From: Gemmatimonas sp. | GTDB taxonomy: Bacteria > Gemmatimonadota > Gemmatimonadetes > Gemmatimonadales > Gemmatimonadaceae | Assembly (NCBI RefSeq): GCF_031426495.1 | Contig: NZ_JANPLK010000059.1 | Location: 62,001-126,000, forward strand | DNA: 64,000 nucleotides | Direction: 5' to 3' | Shown: positions 26,736 to 35,594 of the stretch, in pieces | Numbering within the stretch: position 1 is the stretch's first letter | Layout of the letters: the number at the start of each line of letters is the position of its first letter | Made by a program: the position numbers and the translations under genes | The notes under the pieces: generated by a model | Seen by the model: only the letters and a program-made list of their open reading frames with translations | What the model was told of the DNA's origin: nothing | Database searches by the model: none

Positions 26736-27133
26736 CTACGGTCGTCGTACCTGTATCAGTGCAGCATCGAGGAACGGATCACGGCCGCCGGCGCTGTCGG
26801 GCGCGGCCCAACGCACGGCGATACGCGGCGGTAGGCCCACGTATTGATACACGAATCCATCGGGCGTCGCCCGCGGGGACTGTGGAACCCGCAACGAGTA
26901 GCCGTTGCCATACTCAATGACCAGCAAATTGCTGCCGTTGCCGATCGTGGTGTCGCCGAGTGTGGCGCCCTGTGGCAGCACGCGCATCATGCACACGAAA
27001 TCCTCGTCGCGTACGTCGATGATCAGCCCGCGAACGGATCCTAGGGCGGCGATCACTTCCTCGATGTCAGTGCCCCAACCCGTACCGTCGAAGGTCGCGA
27101 TCTACACTTATCCGACGTCGGAATCACCGCGAC
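26736..27133 (-). pseudogene. S41 (tail-specific type) peptidase wreck with nonsense codons and a deletion
   Basis: Reading the minus strand from about 27133 gives GDSDVG, a stop, V, a stop, then IATFDGTGWGTDIEEVIAAL and SVRGLIIDVRD. Both stops (TAA, TAG) sit where TAC codons would restore GYVYIATFDGTGW, a normal S41 strand. After IIDVRD the sequence jumps to EDFVCMMRVLPQGATLGDTT, so the segment between, which carries the catalytic serine in whole enzymes, is missing. The remainder (YSLRVPQSPRATPDGFVYQY, then DPFLDAALIQVRRP) is the usual S41 C-terminal end. The enzyme is dead: two nonsense mutations plus loss of the active-site block. It lies directly upstream of the 7TM-AraC gene. Confidence 0.75.
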
Positions 27134-27296
27134 CGAAGCCTCACCGGCCGGAGCGCCAGCGATTTGAACGGCCCATCGGGTTCATTCATGGCGCGCTGCG
27201 TTCGTAGGCCCCGGTGTGGACATGGCTCAACGCCTGTTCACACCGCATACTTCCCCTGCTCTGTTTGCCTCTCCCCTCCCGTATCCCGAGTCCTTT

Positions 27297-30293
27297 GTGA
27301 GAGCGTTTCGTTTCCTCCTCGGCCTAGCGGTGCTCGCTGCTGGATCGCTCGAGGCCCAGCAGTCCTCGCGCACGGAGCCGGTGACCGGCCTGCGCGACAA
27401 CTCCACGGGCTACCACGCCCTCGTGGGCGCGCGCGTGGTCACGGCCCCGGGTCAGGTCCTGAGCAACGCCACGATCGTGGTCCGCAACGGCCTCATCACC
27501 GCCGTCGGTGCCGGGATGGCCGCGCCTGCCGGAGCCCGCGTGTGGGACCTCAAGGGCCTCACCGTCTATCCCGGCTTCATCGACGCCTCCGCCGACCTCG
27601 GCGGCGATGCGCCCCCGCAGGGCGGCGATGTCGGCCCCACGCACTGGAATCCGCAGGTGCGCGCGTGGTTCAGCACCACCGCCAATCTCAAGGACGACTC
27701 CACTCGCCGCACCGCGCTGCGCTCGCTCGGCTTCGGCACCGCGCTCGCCGTGCCGCGTCAGGGCATTTTCCGCGGTTCTGCGTCGGTGCTCAACCTCAGT
27801 GATGGCGGCGTGCGTGAACGGGTGCTGCGCCCCGATCTCGCGCAGTCGATCGGCTTTCAGCGCTCCTTCGCGCTCGGCGGCATGTATCCGAACTCCGCCA
27901 TGGGTACGGTGGCCCTCCTGAAGCAGACCTTCATGGACGCCGAATGGTACATCCGCGCGTGGGGCACGTACGAAAGCAGTGGTCGCTCGCTGCTGCCGCC
28001 GGAAACGAGCGAAGCGCTGTCGGCGCTCGCCAAGGCCGTGAAGGGAACGCAGCCGGTCTACTTCGAGACCACCAGCGAAGAGGAATACCTCCGCGCCTAC
28101 AAGCTCGCGCAGGACTACAAGCTCACGCCGTGGTTCCGCGGCAGTGGCCAGGAGTACCGTCTGATCGACGTGCTCAAGGGACGCACGCAGCCGCTCGTGC
28201 TGCCGCTCAACTTCCCTGATGCGCCGAACGTGTCGAGCCCGGAAGCCGCCACCAACGTGTCGCTGGCCGACCTCCGTCACTGGTATCTCGCGCCCACCAA
28301 TCCGTCGCAGCTTGCGGCGGCCGGCGTGCCGTTCGCGATTACCGCCGACGGCCTCTCGTCGCTCACGCAGTTCCTGCCCAACCTGCGCACCGCCGTGGCG
28401 CGTGGCCTCGCGCCCGACAAGGCGCTCGCGGCCCTCACCACCGTCCCGGCCGCGTTCCTCGGCATCGAGAAGACGCACGGCACCATCGCCGTGGGCAAGG
28501 CCGCCAATCTGGTGATCAGCGACGGCGATCTCTTCACCGAAGAGTCGAGCGTGCGCGATGTGTGGGTGCAGGGCCGTCAGTACGGCATTACGCGCCCGCC
28601 GCAGGTCGACCCGCGCGGCACATGGACGATCACCTCCGACGACGCTGGCACCTTCAAGACGGCCACGCTGCGTCTCGAAGGCCCGCTCAATCGCATTCGC
28701 GGTACGGTGGAAATGGCCGGCCGTCGTCCGGTTCCGCTCACGTCGGTGCGCGTCATCGCCGAGACCGGTCGTCTCGAAGCGACGTTCGCCGGTGAGCCGC
28801 TCGGTCAGGAAGGCGCGCTGCTGCTCGCGGGCTCCGTGCGCGACACGACCTTCTTCGGCTGGCTCTCGCTCCCTAACGGCACCGACGCCCAGTATCGCGG
28901 CACGCGTACCGAAGCGTTCGAAGGCCCCGCCCGCGGCGCCGTGGCGGTGAAGGTGCCGAAGATCGAGCTGCCGTTCATTCGTCCGTCGATGGAGTTCGGA
29001 CGCACGGCGCAGCCCGCGCAGCCTGCGGTCCTGCTGGTGCGCAACGCGACCGTGTGGACGCAGGGATCGCAGGGTCGCCTCGAGAATGCCGACCTGCTGG
29101 TGCAGGCGGGCAAGGTCGTGCGCGTGGGACAGAAGCTGGCCGCACCCGCCGGCGCGGTGATCGTCGACGCCACCGGCAAGCACGTCACGCCGGGACTCAT
29201 CGATCCGCACACGCACTCCGGTGTGAGCGCGGTGAATGAATCGGGTTTCGCGATCGTGCCCGAAGTGCAGATGGGTGATGTCATCACGCACAACAACATC
29301 TGGTTCTATCGTCAGCTCGCCGGCGGTCTGACCACCACCATGATCAAGCACGGCTCGGCCAATCCGATCGGCGGCGAGAACGTGTATGTGAAGACACGGT
29401 GGGGCTCGCTCCCTGACGAGTACAAGATCGTGGGGGCGCCGCGCACCGTGAAGTTCGCACTCGGCGAAAACCCGAAGCGCAGCCCGACGCGCTATCCGAA
29501 CACGCGCATGGGCGTGCAGGAAATCATTCGCGACCATTTCCTGGCCGCGCGTGACTACGAAAAGGAGTGGAAGAACTGGGAGAAGACGAAGACGGGTATT
29601 CCGCCGCGCAAGGATCTGCGTATGGAAGCGGTGCTCGACATTCTCAACCAGAAGCTTCTCGTGTCGTCGCACGGGTATCGCGCCGACGAGTTCCTCGCGT
29701 TGGTGCGTCTCGCCGAGGAGTTCGGCTTCCGTATTCAGACGCTGCAGCACGGCGTGGAAGCGTACAAGATCGCCAGTGAGCTGAAGAAGTCTGGCGTGGC
29801 GGCCGTGGTGTGGAGCGACTGGGGCGCGTTCAAGCTCGAAGCGTACGATGCCACGTCGTACAACGCGCGCTTGTTGATGGAAGCGGGTGTGGTCACGTCG
29901 CTGCATTCCGACGACGCCGAAATCTCGACGCGCATGAACTGGGAAGCAGGCAAGCTGCTCCGCTCCGGCGTGGACGAGATCATGGCGCTGTCTACGGTGA
30001 CCAACCAGTCGGCGAAGGCGATCGCGATCGACACTAAGGTCGGTTCACTCGAAGCGGGCAAGGACGCCGACTTCGTGATCTGGAACGGCAATCCGCTATC
30101 GCAGTTCACGAAGGCCGAGCAGACGTGGGTGGATGGCCGGAAGTATTTCTCGATCGACGAAGACAAGGTGCTCCGCGAGGAGATAGCGAAGCAGCGCGCA
30201 CAGCTCATTCAGGCCGTGATTGCGGCTGGAGTTACCGAGACGCCCGCCGGCGCACCGGCGCGTGGTCGCGGCGGCGAAGGAGCGCGCAAGTGA
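27297..30293 (+). CDS. Two-module secreted amidohydrolase (one catalytic, one degenerate half)
   Basis: About 998 residues from the GTG at 27297, which gives a clean signal peptide (RAFRFLLGLAVLAAGSLEAQ); ATG 27222 or GTG 27216 would add about 25-27 residues. The first half (about 40-450) has the amidohydrolase frame (ARVVTAPGQVLSNATIVVRN, LTVYPGFIDAS) but no metal-binding HxH. A beta-sandwich-like middle follows. The second half has a full set: PGLIDPHTHSGV (about 633-644), SSHGYRADEF, LQHGVEAYK and SLHSDDAEIS. It is a metal-dependent hydrolase of the urease/dipeptidase superfamily, substrate unknown. A second amidohydrolase gene follows 29 bases later. Confidence 0.85.
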   Translation: MRAFRFLLGLAVLAAGSLEAQQSSRTEPVTGLRDNSTGYHALVGARVVTAPGQVLSNATIVVRNGLITAVGAGMAAPAGARVWDLKGLTVYPGFIDASADLGGDAPPQGGDVGPTHWNPQVRAWFSTTANLKDDSTRRTALRSLGFGTALAVPRQGIFRGSASVLNLSDGGVRERVLRPDLAQSIGFQRSFALGGMYPNSAMGTVALLKQTFMDAEWYIRAWGTYESSGRSLLPPETSEALSALAKAVKGTQPVYFETTSEEEYLRAYKLAQDYKLTPWFRGSGQEYRLIDVLKGRTQPLVLPLNFPDAPNVSSPEAATNVSLADLRHWYLAPTNPSQLAAAGVPFAITADGLSSLTQFLPNLRTAVARGLAPDKALAALTTVPAAFLGIEKTHGTIAVGKAANLVISDGDLFTEESSVRDVWVQGRQYGITRPPQVDPRGTWTITSDDAGTFKTATLRLEGPLNRIRGTVEMAGRRPVPLTSVRVIAETGRLEATFAGEPLGQEGALLLAGSVRDTTFFGWLSLPNGTDAQYRGTRTEAFEGPARGAVAVKVPKIELPFIRPSMEFGRTAQPAQPAVLLVRNATVWTQGSQGRLENADLLVQAGKVVRVGQKLAAPAGAVIVDATGKHVTPGLIDPHTHSGVSAVNESGFAIVPEVQMGDVITHNNIWFYRQLAGGLTTTMIKHGSANPIGGENVYVKTRWGSLPDEYKIVGAPRTVKFALGENPKRSPTRYPNTRMGVQEIIRDHFLAARDYEKEWKNWEKTKTGIPPRKDLRMEAVLDILNQKLLVSSHGYRADEFLALVRLAEEFGFRIQTLQHGVEAYKIASELKKSGVAAVVWSDWGAFKLEAYDATSYNARLLMEAGVVTSLHSDDAEISTRMNWEAGKLLRSGVDEIMALSTVTNQSAKAIAIDTKVGSLEAGKDADFVIWNGNPLSQFTKAEQTWVDGRKYFSIDEDKVLREEIAKQRAQLIQAVIAAGVTETPAGAPARGRGGEGARK

Positions 30294-30322
30294 TCCGTCC
30301 ATTCCTTTCGACACTCGACACC

Positions 30323-31708
30323 ATGCGAATCATGAACACGACGGCGCGCCGGACGAGCACTCGTCTCGCCACGCTGGCACTGGCGACGGCGGTCGCCGGA
30401 CTGCTCGCTCCTCGCGCCGCGATTGCGCAGGAACGCATGACGGTGGCACCGCAGGAGCAGCCGGTCGTGTTGCGTGGCGCGACGATTCACACGGTGACCA
30501 AGGGCACGATCACCAACGGCACCATCGTGCTCGATCGCGGTAAGATCACCGCGATCGGCGGCCCCGAGGTCGCGGTGCCGCGCGGTGCCAAGGTCGTGGA
30601 TTTGGCCGGGAAGCACATCTACCCGGGCTTGATCGACGCGTACAGCACGGTCGGTATCACCGAGATCGGCTCGGTGGACGTCTCCAACGACATCAACGAA
30701 CTCGGAGACTTCAATCCGAACGTGCGCGCCGAAGTGGCGGTGAACGCCGAGAGCCGGCACATCGGCACGACGCGCTCGGCGGGTGTGTTGGTGGCCTTCA
30801 GCACGCCGGAAGGCGGCGTGATCTCGGGGCTGTCGTCGGCGATGTCGCTGGAAGGCTGGACGTGGGAAGAGATGTCGATGAAGGGCGCGGCCGCACTCAA
30901 CGTGAAGTGGCCCGACCCCAACGCGCAGCCGCGGCGCTTCGGTGGTGGCGGCCCCGGCGGTCGTGGTGGTCCGGCCGGCCCGCCACCGAAGACGTACGCC
31001 GAGCAGGTGGAGCAGATCAAGGGATACTTCGCGGAAGCGCGGGCGTATCGTGATGCCGTGAAGTCGAATCAGTCGGTGCGCACCGATGCGCGGTACGCCG
31101 CGATGATTCCGGCCATCGACGGGGCGATTCCGGTGGTGGTGGCGGCGGAAGGCGCGGCGCAGATCAACGACGCGATCACATGGGGTAAGGCCGAAGGGAT
31201 CAAGCTCGTGATCCGCGGTGGACGTGACGCGCTGTTCGTAGCTGATCGTCTCAAAGCGGAGAACGTGCCGGTGATTCTCACGTCGACGATGTCCGCGCCC
31301 GACCGCCAGTACGAAGGCTATGACAACGCGTACGCCACGCCGGCGAAGTTGCACGCGGCCGGTGTGAAGTTCGCGATTGCCGGTGGCAGCGGCGCGCTGT
31401 ACAGCTATCGGCTACCGTGGGAAGCGGGTGTAGCCGTGGCGTTCGGACTGCCCGAGGAGGAAGCGCTCAAGGCCGTCACGATCAACGCCGCCGAGTTCAT
31501 GGGCGTCGCTGACAAAGTGGGCTCGCTGGAAGTGGGCAAGGACGCCACGCTGTTGATCACCACCGGTACGCCACTGGACATGACGAGCAACATCATCCAG
31601 TCGTACATCCAGGGTCGCGAGATCAACATGATGGACATCCACAAGCTCTTCTTCCAGAAGTACCTGGAGAAGATCAAGCAGCAGGCGCCGCGAAAAATCA
31701 CGCCGTAA
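30323..31708 (+). CDS. Secreted amidohydrolase-fold protein lacking the HxH metal site
   Basis: 461 residues with a signal peptide ending RAAIAQ. The family frame is intact: GATIHTVTKGTITNGTIVLD, GKHIYPGLIDAYSTVG and, at the end, VGSLEVGKDATLLITTGTPL. The HxH that should follow GLID reads YST, and no clear replacement metal ligands appear at the later positions. A glycine/proline loop (RRFGGGGPGGRGGPAGPPPK, about 200-220) interrupts the barrel. It may be a non-catalytic subunit for the upstream two-module enzyme, or work without metal. The start ATG at 30323 gives the signal; the frame upstream of it is noise. Confidence 0.8.
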   Translation: MRIMNTTARRTSTRLATLALATAVAGLLAPRAAIAQERMTVAPQEQPVVLRGATIHTVTKGTITNGTIVLDRGKITAIGGPEVAVPRGAKVVDLAGKHIYPGLIDAYSTVGITEIGSVDVSNDINELGDFNPNVRAEVAVNAESRHIGTTRSAGVLVAFSTPEGGVISGLSSAMSLEGWTWEEMSMKGAAALNVKWPDPNAQPRRFGGGGPGGRGGPAGPPPKTYAEQVEQIKGYFAEARAYRDAVKSNQSVRTDARYAAMIPAIDGAIPVVVAAEGAAQINDAITWGKAEGIKLVIRGGRDALFVADRLKAENVPVILTSTMSAPDRQYEGYDNAYATPAKLHAAGVKFAIAGGSGALYSYRLPWEAGVAVAFGLPEEEALKAVTINAAEFMGVADKVGSLEVGKDATLLITTGTPLDMTSNIIQSYIQGREINMMDIHKLFFQKYLEKIKQQAPRKITP

Positions 31709-31727
31709 CGCGTGTCCGGTGTCACGC

Positions 31728-31766
31728 AAAGCGCCGCCGATAGCCCAAGGCTATCGACGGCGCTTT
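31728..31766. terminator. Bidirectional hairpin terminator
   Basis: An 18-bp stem with one mismatch (31728-31745 with 31749-31766) and a 3-base loop. The arms begin AAAGCGCCG and end CGGCGCTTT, so each strand ends in a short T run. It lies exactly between two convergent genes, the amidohydrolase (stop 31708) and the four-helix protein on the minus strand (stop 31786), and should terminate both. Confidence 0.8.
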
Positions 31767-31785
31767 GACGTGACGCGCACTGACG

Positions 31786-32274
31786 TTACGCGGTCGGGTG
31801 GTCGTGGTCGTCCTGCTTCGTGGCCCGATGCTGATTCCGAAGGTCACGGACCTTGTCATGCGCGGCGCGCACGTCGTCGGCCTGACGCATGACCAGCGGC
31901 AGTAAGTCACTCGGCAGCGTCTTGCCGAGGGCATCGGCGTACGCCTTCTTCGCATAGTCTTCGCCGCGCTCGCACTCGTCGAGAATCGACTGATCATCGT
32001 CAGACGTGACGGCCGCCTTCACCGCCATCCAGCCGCGATGCGCCACGGCAGCAGCATGCCCCATGTCGGCGGGCGTTCCACCAAGCTGCTCCACCTGCAC
32101 CTCGAGCTCGTGTGTAAAGTTCTTGCGCTGCGTGGCGAGCGTCGAAAACAGCTGCTTGAGGTCGGCACTGTCGGCGCGCTCAGCCGCAGCGGTAAATCCT
32201 TTCTCGCCATCGCGACAGGTTTCGATCAGGTCGTTCATGACCGAGACGGCTTCGGTGTTGATATCGCTGGACAT
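31786..32274 (-). CDS. PA2169-family four-helix-bundle protein (DUF2383 type)
   Basis: 162 residues from the ATG at 32274, with AAGGAG seven bases upstream; the longer frame to 32454 has a non-coding leader. The pattern is ferritin-like helices: TEAVSVMNDLIETCRDGEKG, then FTAAAERADSADLKQLFSTL, then QLGGTPADMGHAAAVAHRGW, then SILDECERGEDYAKKAYADA. This is the PA2169/DUF2383 signature (GEKGF, ERGED). The C-tail is rich in His, Asp and Lys. Family members are small four-helix proteins of unknown function, often stress-linked. The convergent neighbour shares the terminator. Confidence 0.85.
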   Translation of the reverse strand: MSSDINTEAVSVMNDLIETCRDGEKGFTAAAERADSADLKQLFSTLATQRKNFTHELEVQVEQLGGTPADMGHAAAVAHRGWMAVKAAVTSDDDQSILDECERGEDYAKKAYADALGKTLPSDLLPLVMRQADDVRAAHDKVRDLRNQHRATKQDDHDHPTA

Positions 32275-32522
32275 GGTGCTCCTTGCGGCAGTGTGTCTGA
32301 AAACGGAGACGAACATGCATTCCGTCGCACGCTGGGTTGCAAGGCGTGGGCCACCCAATCGGTGCGGTGTGGCCGTCGACATCGCTGCTGCTGGCACCAA
32401 CAGTCGCTGCGGCGCGTTGAATCCTCTCATGGTACGGGCCGGGCTGTTGCACACTAGAGTCCGCTCCTGCCAATGCCTGCGTACAGCGCAGGATCAACTC
32501 ACCTTCGCCACGGTCCGTTCAC

Positions 32523-33062
32523 ATGATCCGTCGTACTCTTGGAACACTTTCCATCGCCATGCTTGCTGCGTGCTCAGGCGAGAAGGCCACACCGGCCACC
32601 GACAGCGTTGCGGCGGCCCCTGCTGCTCCTGCGGCCGAAACGCCGGCTCCGAAGGACATTGTCGAGACCGCCATCGCCGCTGGCACCTTCAATACGCTGG
32701 CCAAGGCGCTCACGGCCGCTGGCCTCGTCGAGACGCTGAAGGGCGCCGGTCCCTTTACCGTACTCGCGCCGACCGATGAAGCGTTCGCCAAGATTCCGGC
32801 GAAGGATCTCGAAGCGCTGCTTGCCGACAAGGCCGCGCTCACGAAGGTGCTCACGTATCATGTGATCGCCGGCAACGTGCCCGCCTCGACCGTGACGACG
32901 CTGACCGAAGCCACGTCGCTGGAAGGCAGCAAGATCGCGATCAAGGTGGTCGACGGCAAAGTGATGCTGAATGGTGCCAGCGAAGTCACGACCACCGACA
33001 TTGCTGCATCGAACGGCGTGATCCATGTCATCAACACGGTGTTGATGCCGCCCAAGAAGTAA
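32523..33062 (+). CDS. Fasciclin-domain lipoprotein
   Basis: 179 residues. The signal ends in LAAC (lipobox), then an alanine/proline linker (about 20-45) leads to one fasciclin (FAS1) domain. Box H1 is GPFTVLAPTDEAFAKIPAKD and the second box includes LTKVLTYHVIAGNVPASTV. The end GVIHVINTVLMPPKK is typical. FAS1 domains bind surfaces or other proteins. Bacterial single-domain secreted forms are common and poorly understood. A hairpin (33069-33109) follows the stop. Confidence 0.9.
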   Translation: MIRRTLGTLSIAMLAACSGEKATPATDSVAAAPAAPAAETPAPKDIVETAIAAGTFNTLAKALTAAGLVETLKGAGPFTVLAPTDEAFAKIPAKDLEALLADKAALTKVLTYHVIAGNVPASTVTTLTEATSLEGSKIAIKVVDGKVMLNGASEVTTTDIAASNGVIHVINTVLMPPKK

Positions 33063-33068
33063 CCAGCG

Positions 33069-33109
33069 TGGTCCGCTCGTTGCTCCCTGGGAGCCGCGGG
33101 CGGGCCACA
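33069..33109 (+). terminator. Nested hairpin after the fasciclin gene
   Basis: GTGGTCCGC (33069-33077) pairs with GCGGGCCAC (33101-33109) with one G-U position. Inside it GCTCCC (33083-33088) pairs with GGGAGC (33090-33095). There is no T-tract, so termination is possible but not certain. It starts about seven bases after the stop of the fasciclin gene. Confidence 0.4.
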
Positions 33110-33123
33110 CTCGGATAGGTGCC

Positions 33124-33486
33124 ATGACAATACCAAATGATCACGCCGTCTTTCACATCTGCAGCCGCGAGGCGATCGCACTGGCTCGCGTGACCGGTGA
33201 ATACCGCGCCGACAGCCTCGATCGCGAAGGCTTCATACATCTGTCACGCGCGCATCAGGTGCTGCCGACAGCCGCCGCGTATTTCGCCGGGCTGCCGGAC
33301 CTGGTCGTACTGGTTATCGACCCCACGCTGCTCACGGCCGCGCTCGTGTACGAGCCACCAGCACCGCTCCCCACGGCGTTGCCGAAAGCGGATGCGACGG
33401 GCGAGCTGTACCCGCACTGCTACGGACCGATCGATCTGGTGGCCATCGTGGACGTCATCGAGCTGGCGGAGTTCAGCGATCCCTGA
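33124..33486 (+). CDS. DUF952 family protein
   Basis: 120 residues with the DUF952 signature: FHICSREAIALA, then LDREGFIHLSRAHQVLPTAA, then VLVIDPTLL, and PHCYGPIDLVAIVDVIELA at the end. The EGFIHLS and HCYGPI motifs are the family core. Members are small cytoplasmic proteins of unknown function. The ATG at 33124 follows the terminator-like hairpin; the stop at 33486 overlaps the start of a frame carrying a beta-lactamase remnant. Confidence 0.85.
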   Translation: MTIPNDHAVFHICSREAIALARVTGEYRADSLDREGFIHLSRAHQVLPTAAAYFAGLPDLVVLVIDPTLLTAALVYEPPAPLPTALPKADATGELYPHCYGPIDLVAIVDVIELAEFSDP

Positions 33487-33555
33487 TGTCTTCTGCGGGT
33501 CTGCCTCGGCGCCGGAACCGACACCAGCGATGTCGCTTTCCACACCATGCGTCGA

Positions 33556-33788
33556 ATCTCGAGCCCGTTCAGCCAAAGTTCGGCTACGCTGCGCTCGGCG
33601 CGTGGGCGTTTGACGCCAGCTTGGACGGGTACTCGGGCACGGTGCGGATTATCGAACGACCTGGTGCCATTCGGGGTGTGCAGGCGCGCAACGTGCTGCT
33701 GCCCGATCGCGGGCTCGTCATGATCATCTTCACCAATCGAGCCGACGTAGAGTTTAGAGGGGTGTGGCAAGGGCGCGGACTGTCGTGA
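33556..33788 (+). pseudogene. C-terminal scrap of a serine hydrolase (beta-lactamase class C type)
   Basis: About 76 residues matching the end of an S12 serine hydrolase domain: KFGYAALGAWAFDASLDGYS, then ERPGAIRGVQARNVLLPDRG, then VMIIFTNRADVEF and VWQGRG. In whole proteins these sit after the catalytic SxxK and YxN motifs, which are absent here. The upstream part of the frame (33486-33555) is arginine/proline-rich noise. It is the remains of a gene different from the intact copy at 23.4-25.2 kb, judged by sequence around FTNR. Confidence 0.65.
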
Positions 33789-33881
33789 CGCGAACTGCAT
33801 GGAGCCCTCCGGCGAGTGGCCTCGGCTGTAGATTGGCACGTCGTGCGTAGTGCCCACTCATTCCATGCCCACCGCCCTCAC

Positions 33882-35594
33882 GTGTCTGCCAACCCGCTCA
33901 TCGTCCAGAGCGACCTGACCGTGCTCGTGGACGTCTCGGCGCCTCGATACCCTGACGCACGCGACGCTCTGGCGCGCTTCGCCGAGCTCGTGAAGTCGCC
34001 GGAGCACATCCACACGTATCGCATCAGTCCACTGTCGATCTGGAATGCGTGTGCGGCTGGTGTGCCGATCGATGAAATTGTGGGGGCACTCGCCGATTTT
34101 TCACGGTTCGCCGTGCCGGCGCATGTGCTGACGCAAGTGCGCGACTTTGCGGCGCGCTTTGGGCGCGTACGGATCGAGCGGGACCCGGCGAGTCTCGGTG
34201 GTGAGCAGCTCTTGGTGTTCACCAGCGATGCCGTGTTGGCTGAGGAGTTGTGTCACGGCAAGCAGCTGTCCGCACTGCTCACCGAGCGCGTGTGGCCAAA
34301 CTGCTTTCGCATTCGTCAGATCGACCGCGGGCGCATCAAGCAGGGGCTGATCAAGGCCGGTTTTCCGGCGGAGGATATTGCCGGCTATAGCACCGGTGAG
34401 GCGCTCGCGGTCACCCTGCGCACCGTCACACGCCACGGGGTGCCGTTCGCGCTGCGCGACTATCAGGATGCCGCCGTGCAGGCGTTTCACGCGCAGGGCG
34501 GGGATCGCGGGGGGTCTGGCGTGATCGTGCTCCCCTGCGGCGCCGGCAAGACCATCGTGGCCATGGGGGCAATTGCGGCGGTGCAGGCGAACACGCTGAT
34601 CCTCACCACCAGCGTCTCCGCCGTGCGGCAGTGGATCGCGGAGTTGCTCGACAAGACCGGCATTTCGGAGGAGATGATTGGTGAGTACGGCGGCGCCACC
34701 AAAGCGGTGCGGCCGATCACGGTGGCAACGTATCAGATGCTCACGCATCGCGCCCGCACGAGCGGCGAGTTCACGCACTTGGCGCTCTTCGACGAGCGCA
34801 ATTGGGGGCTGATCGTGTACGACGAGGTGCATCTGTTACCCGCGCCGGTGTTTCAGATCACCGCCACGTTGCAGGCGCGTCGTCGATTGGGGCTCACGGC
34901 CACGCTGGTCCGCGAGGACGGCCGCGAAGATGATGTCTTCGCGCTGATCGGCCCGAAGAAAGCCGACGTGCCATGGAAAGTGCTGGAGCGACAGGGATGG
35001 ATCGCGACAGCCGTGTGTACGGAAGTCCGCGTGCCGCTCCCGGAGGCGGCCCGCTTGCCCTACGCGGTGGCCGAGTCGCGTCACAAGTTCCGTATTGCCT
35101 CGGAGAACGAGGAGAAGACGCCGGTGGTGCGCGACATCATGGCGCGTCATGCCGGTGAACCGGCGTTGATCATCGGCATGTACATCGAGCAACTGGAAAC
35201 CATCGCGCATTCGCTAAGCGCGCCCCTGATCACTGGTACTACCGCGCAGCGAAAGCGGGACCTGTTGTTCGAGCAGTTTCGTGCCGGCCTGATTCCGGCG
35301 CTGGTGGTCTCCAAGGTGGCTAATTTCGCGATCGACCTGCCTGATGCATCGTTGGCGATTCAGATCTCCGGGACGTTCGGCTCGCGTCAGGAAGAAGCGC
35401 AGCGCCTCGGGCGCGTCTTGCGTCCGAAGGCGGGCGCGAATCAGGCACATTTCTACAGCGTGATCACCGCCGACACCGTGGAACAGGACTTCGCGCTCAA
35501 GCGTCAACTGTTTCTCTGCGAACAAGGATACGAATACGCGATTCGTGATGCGGCAGAGTTGCGCGTGGATGCAAGCGGAGGCACCGGGTCATGA
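33882..35594 (+). CDS. XPB/Ssl2-type DNA helicase
   Basis: 570 residues from the GTG at 33882, which places NPLIVQSDLTVLVDV at the N-terminus as in actinobacterial XPB proteins (the frame upstream to 33816 is noise). An N-terminal XPB domain (about 1-190) holds HIHTYRISPLSIWNACAAGV. Two RecA lobes follow: Walker A LPCGAGKTIVAMGA (about residue 222), DEVH box (IVYDEVHLLPAP), LGLTATLVREDG, and the second lobe with TGTTAQRKRDLLFEQFRAGL and EEAQRLGRVLRPK (arginine finger). XPB opens DNA in eukaryotic repair and transcription. It overlaps the partner gene by four bases (ATGA). Confidence 0.9.
   Translation: MSANPLIVQSDLTVLVDVSAPRYPDARDALARFAELVKSPEHIHTYRISPLSIWNACAAGVPIDEIVGALADFSRFAVPAHVLTQVRDFAARFGRVRIERDPASLGGEQLLVFTSDAVLAEELCHGKQLSALLTERVWPNCFRIRQIDRGRIKQGLIKAGFPAEDIAGYSTGEALAVTLRTVTRHGVPFALRDYQDAAVQAFHAQGGDRGGSGVIVLPCGAGKTIVAMGAIAAVQANTLILTTSVSAVRQWIAELLDKTGISEEMIGEYGGATKAVRPITVATYQMLTHRARTSGEFTHLALFDERNWGLIVYDEVHLLPAPVFQITATLQARRRLGLTATLVREDGREDDVFALIGPKKADVPWKVLERQGWIATAVCTEVRVPLPEAARLPYAVAESRHKFRIASENEEKTPVVRDIMARHAGEPALIIGMYIEQLETIAHSLSAPLITGTTAQRKRDLLFEQFRAGLIPALVVSKVANFAIDLPDASLAIQISGTFGSRQEEAQRLGRVLRPKAGANQAHFYSVITADTVEQDFALKRQLFLCEQGYEYAIRDAAELRVDASGGTGS

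Noticed and set aside
27324..29906. 860-codon open frame on the minus strand
   Set aside because: Antisense shadow of the two-module amidohydrolase; a His/Arg-rich product, typical of GC-skewed codon bias.
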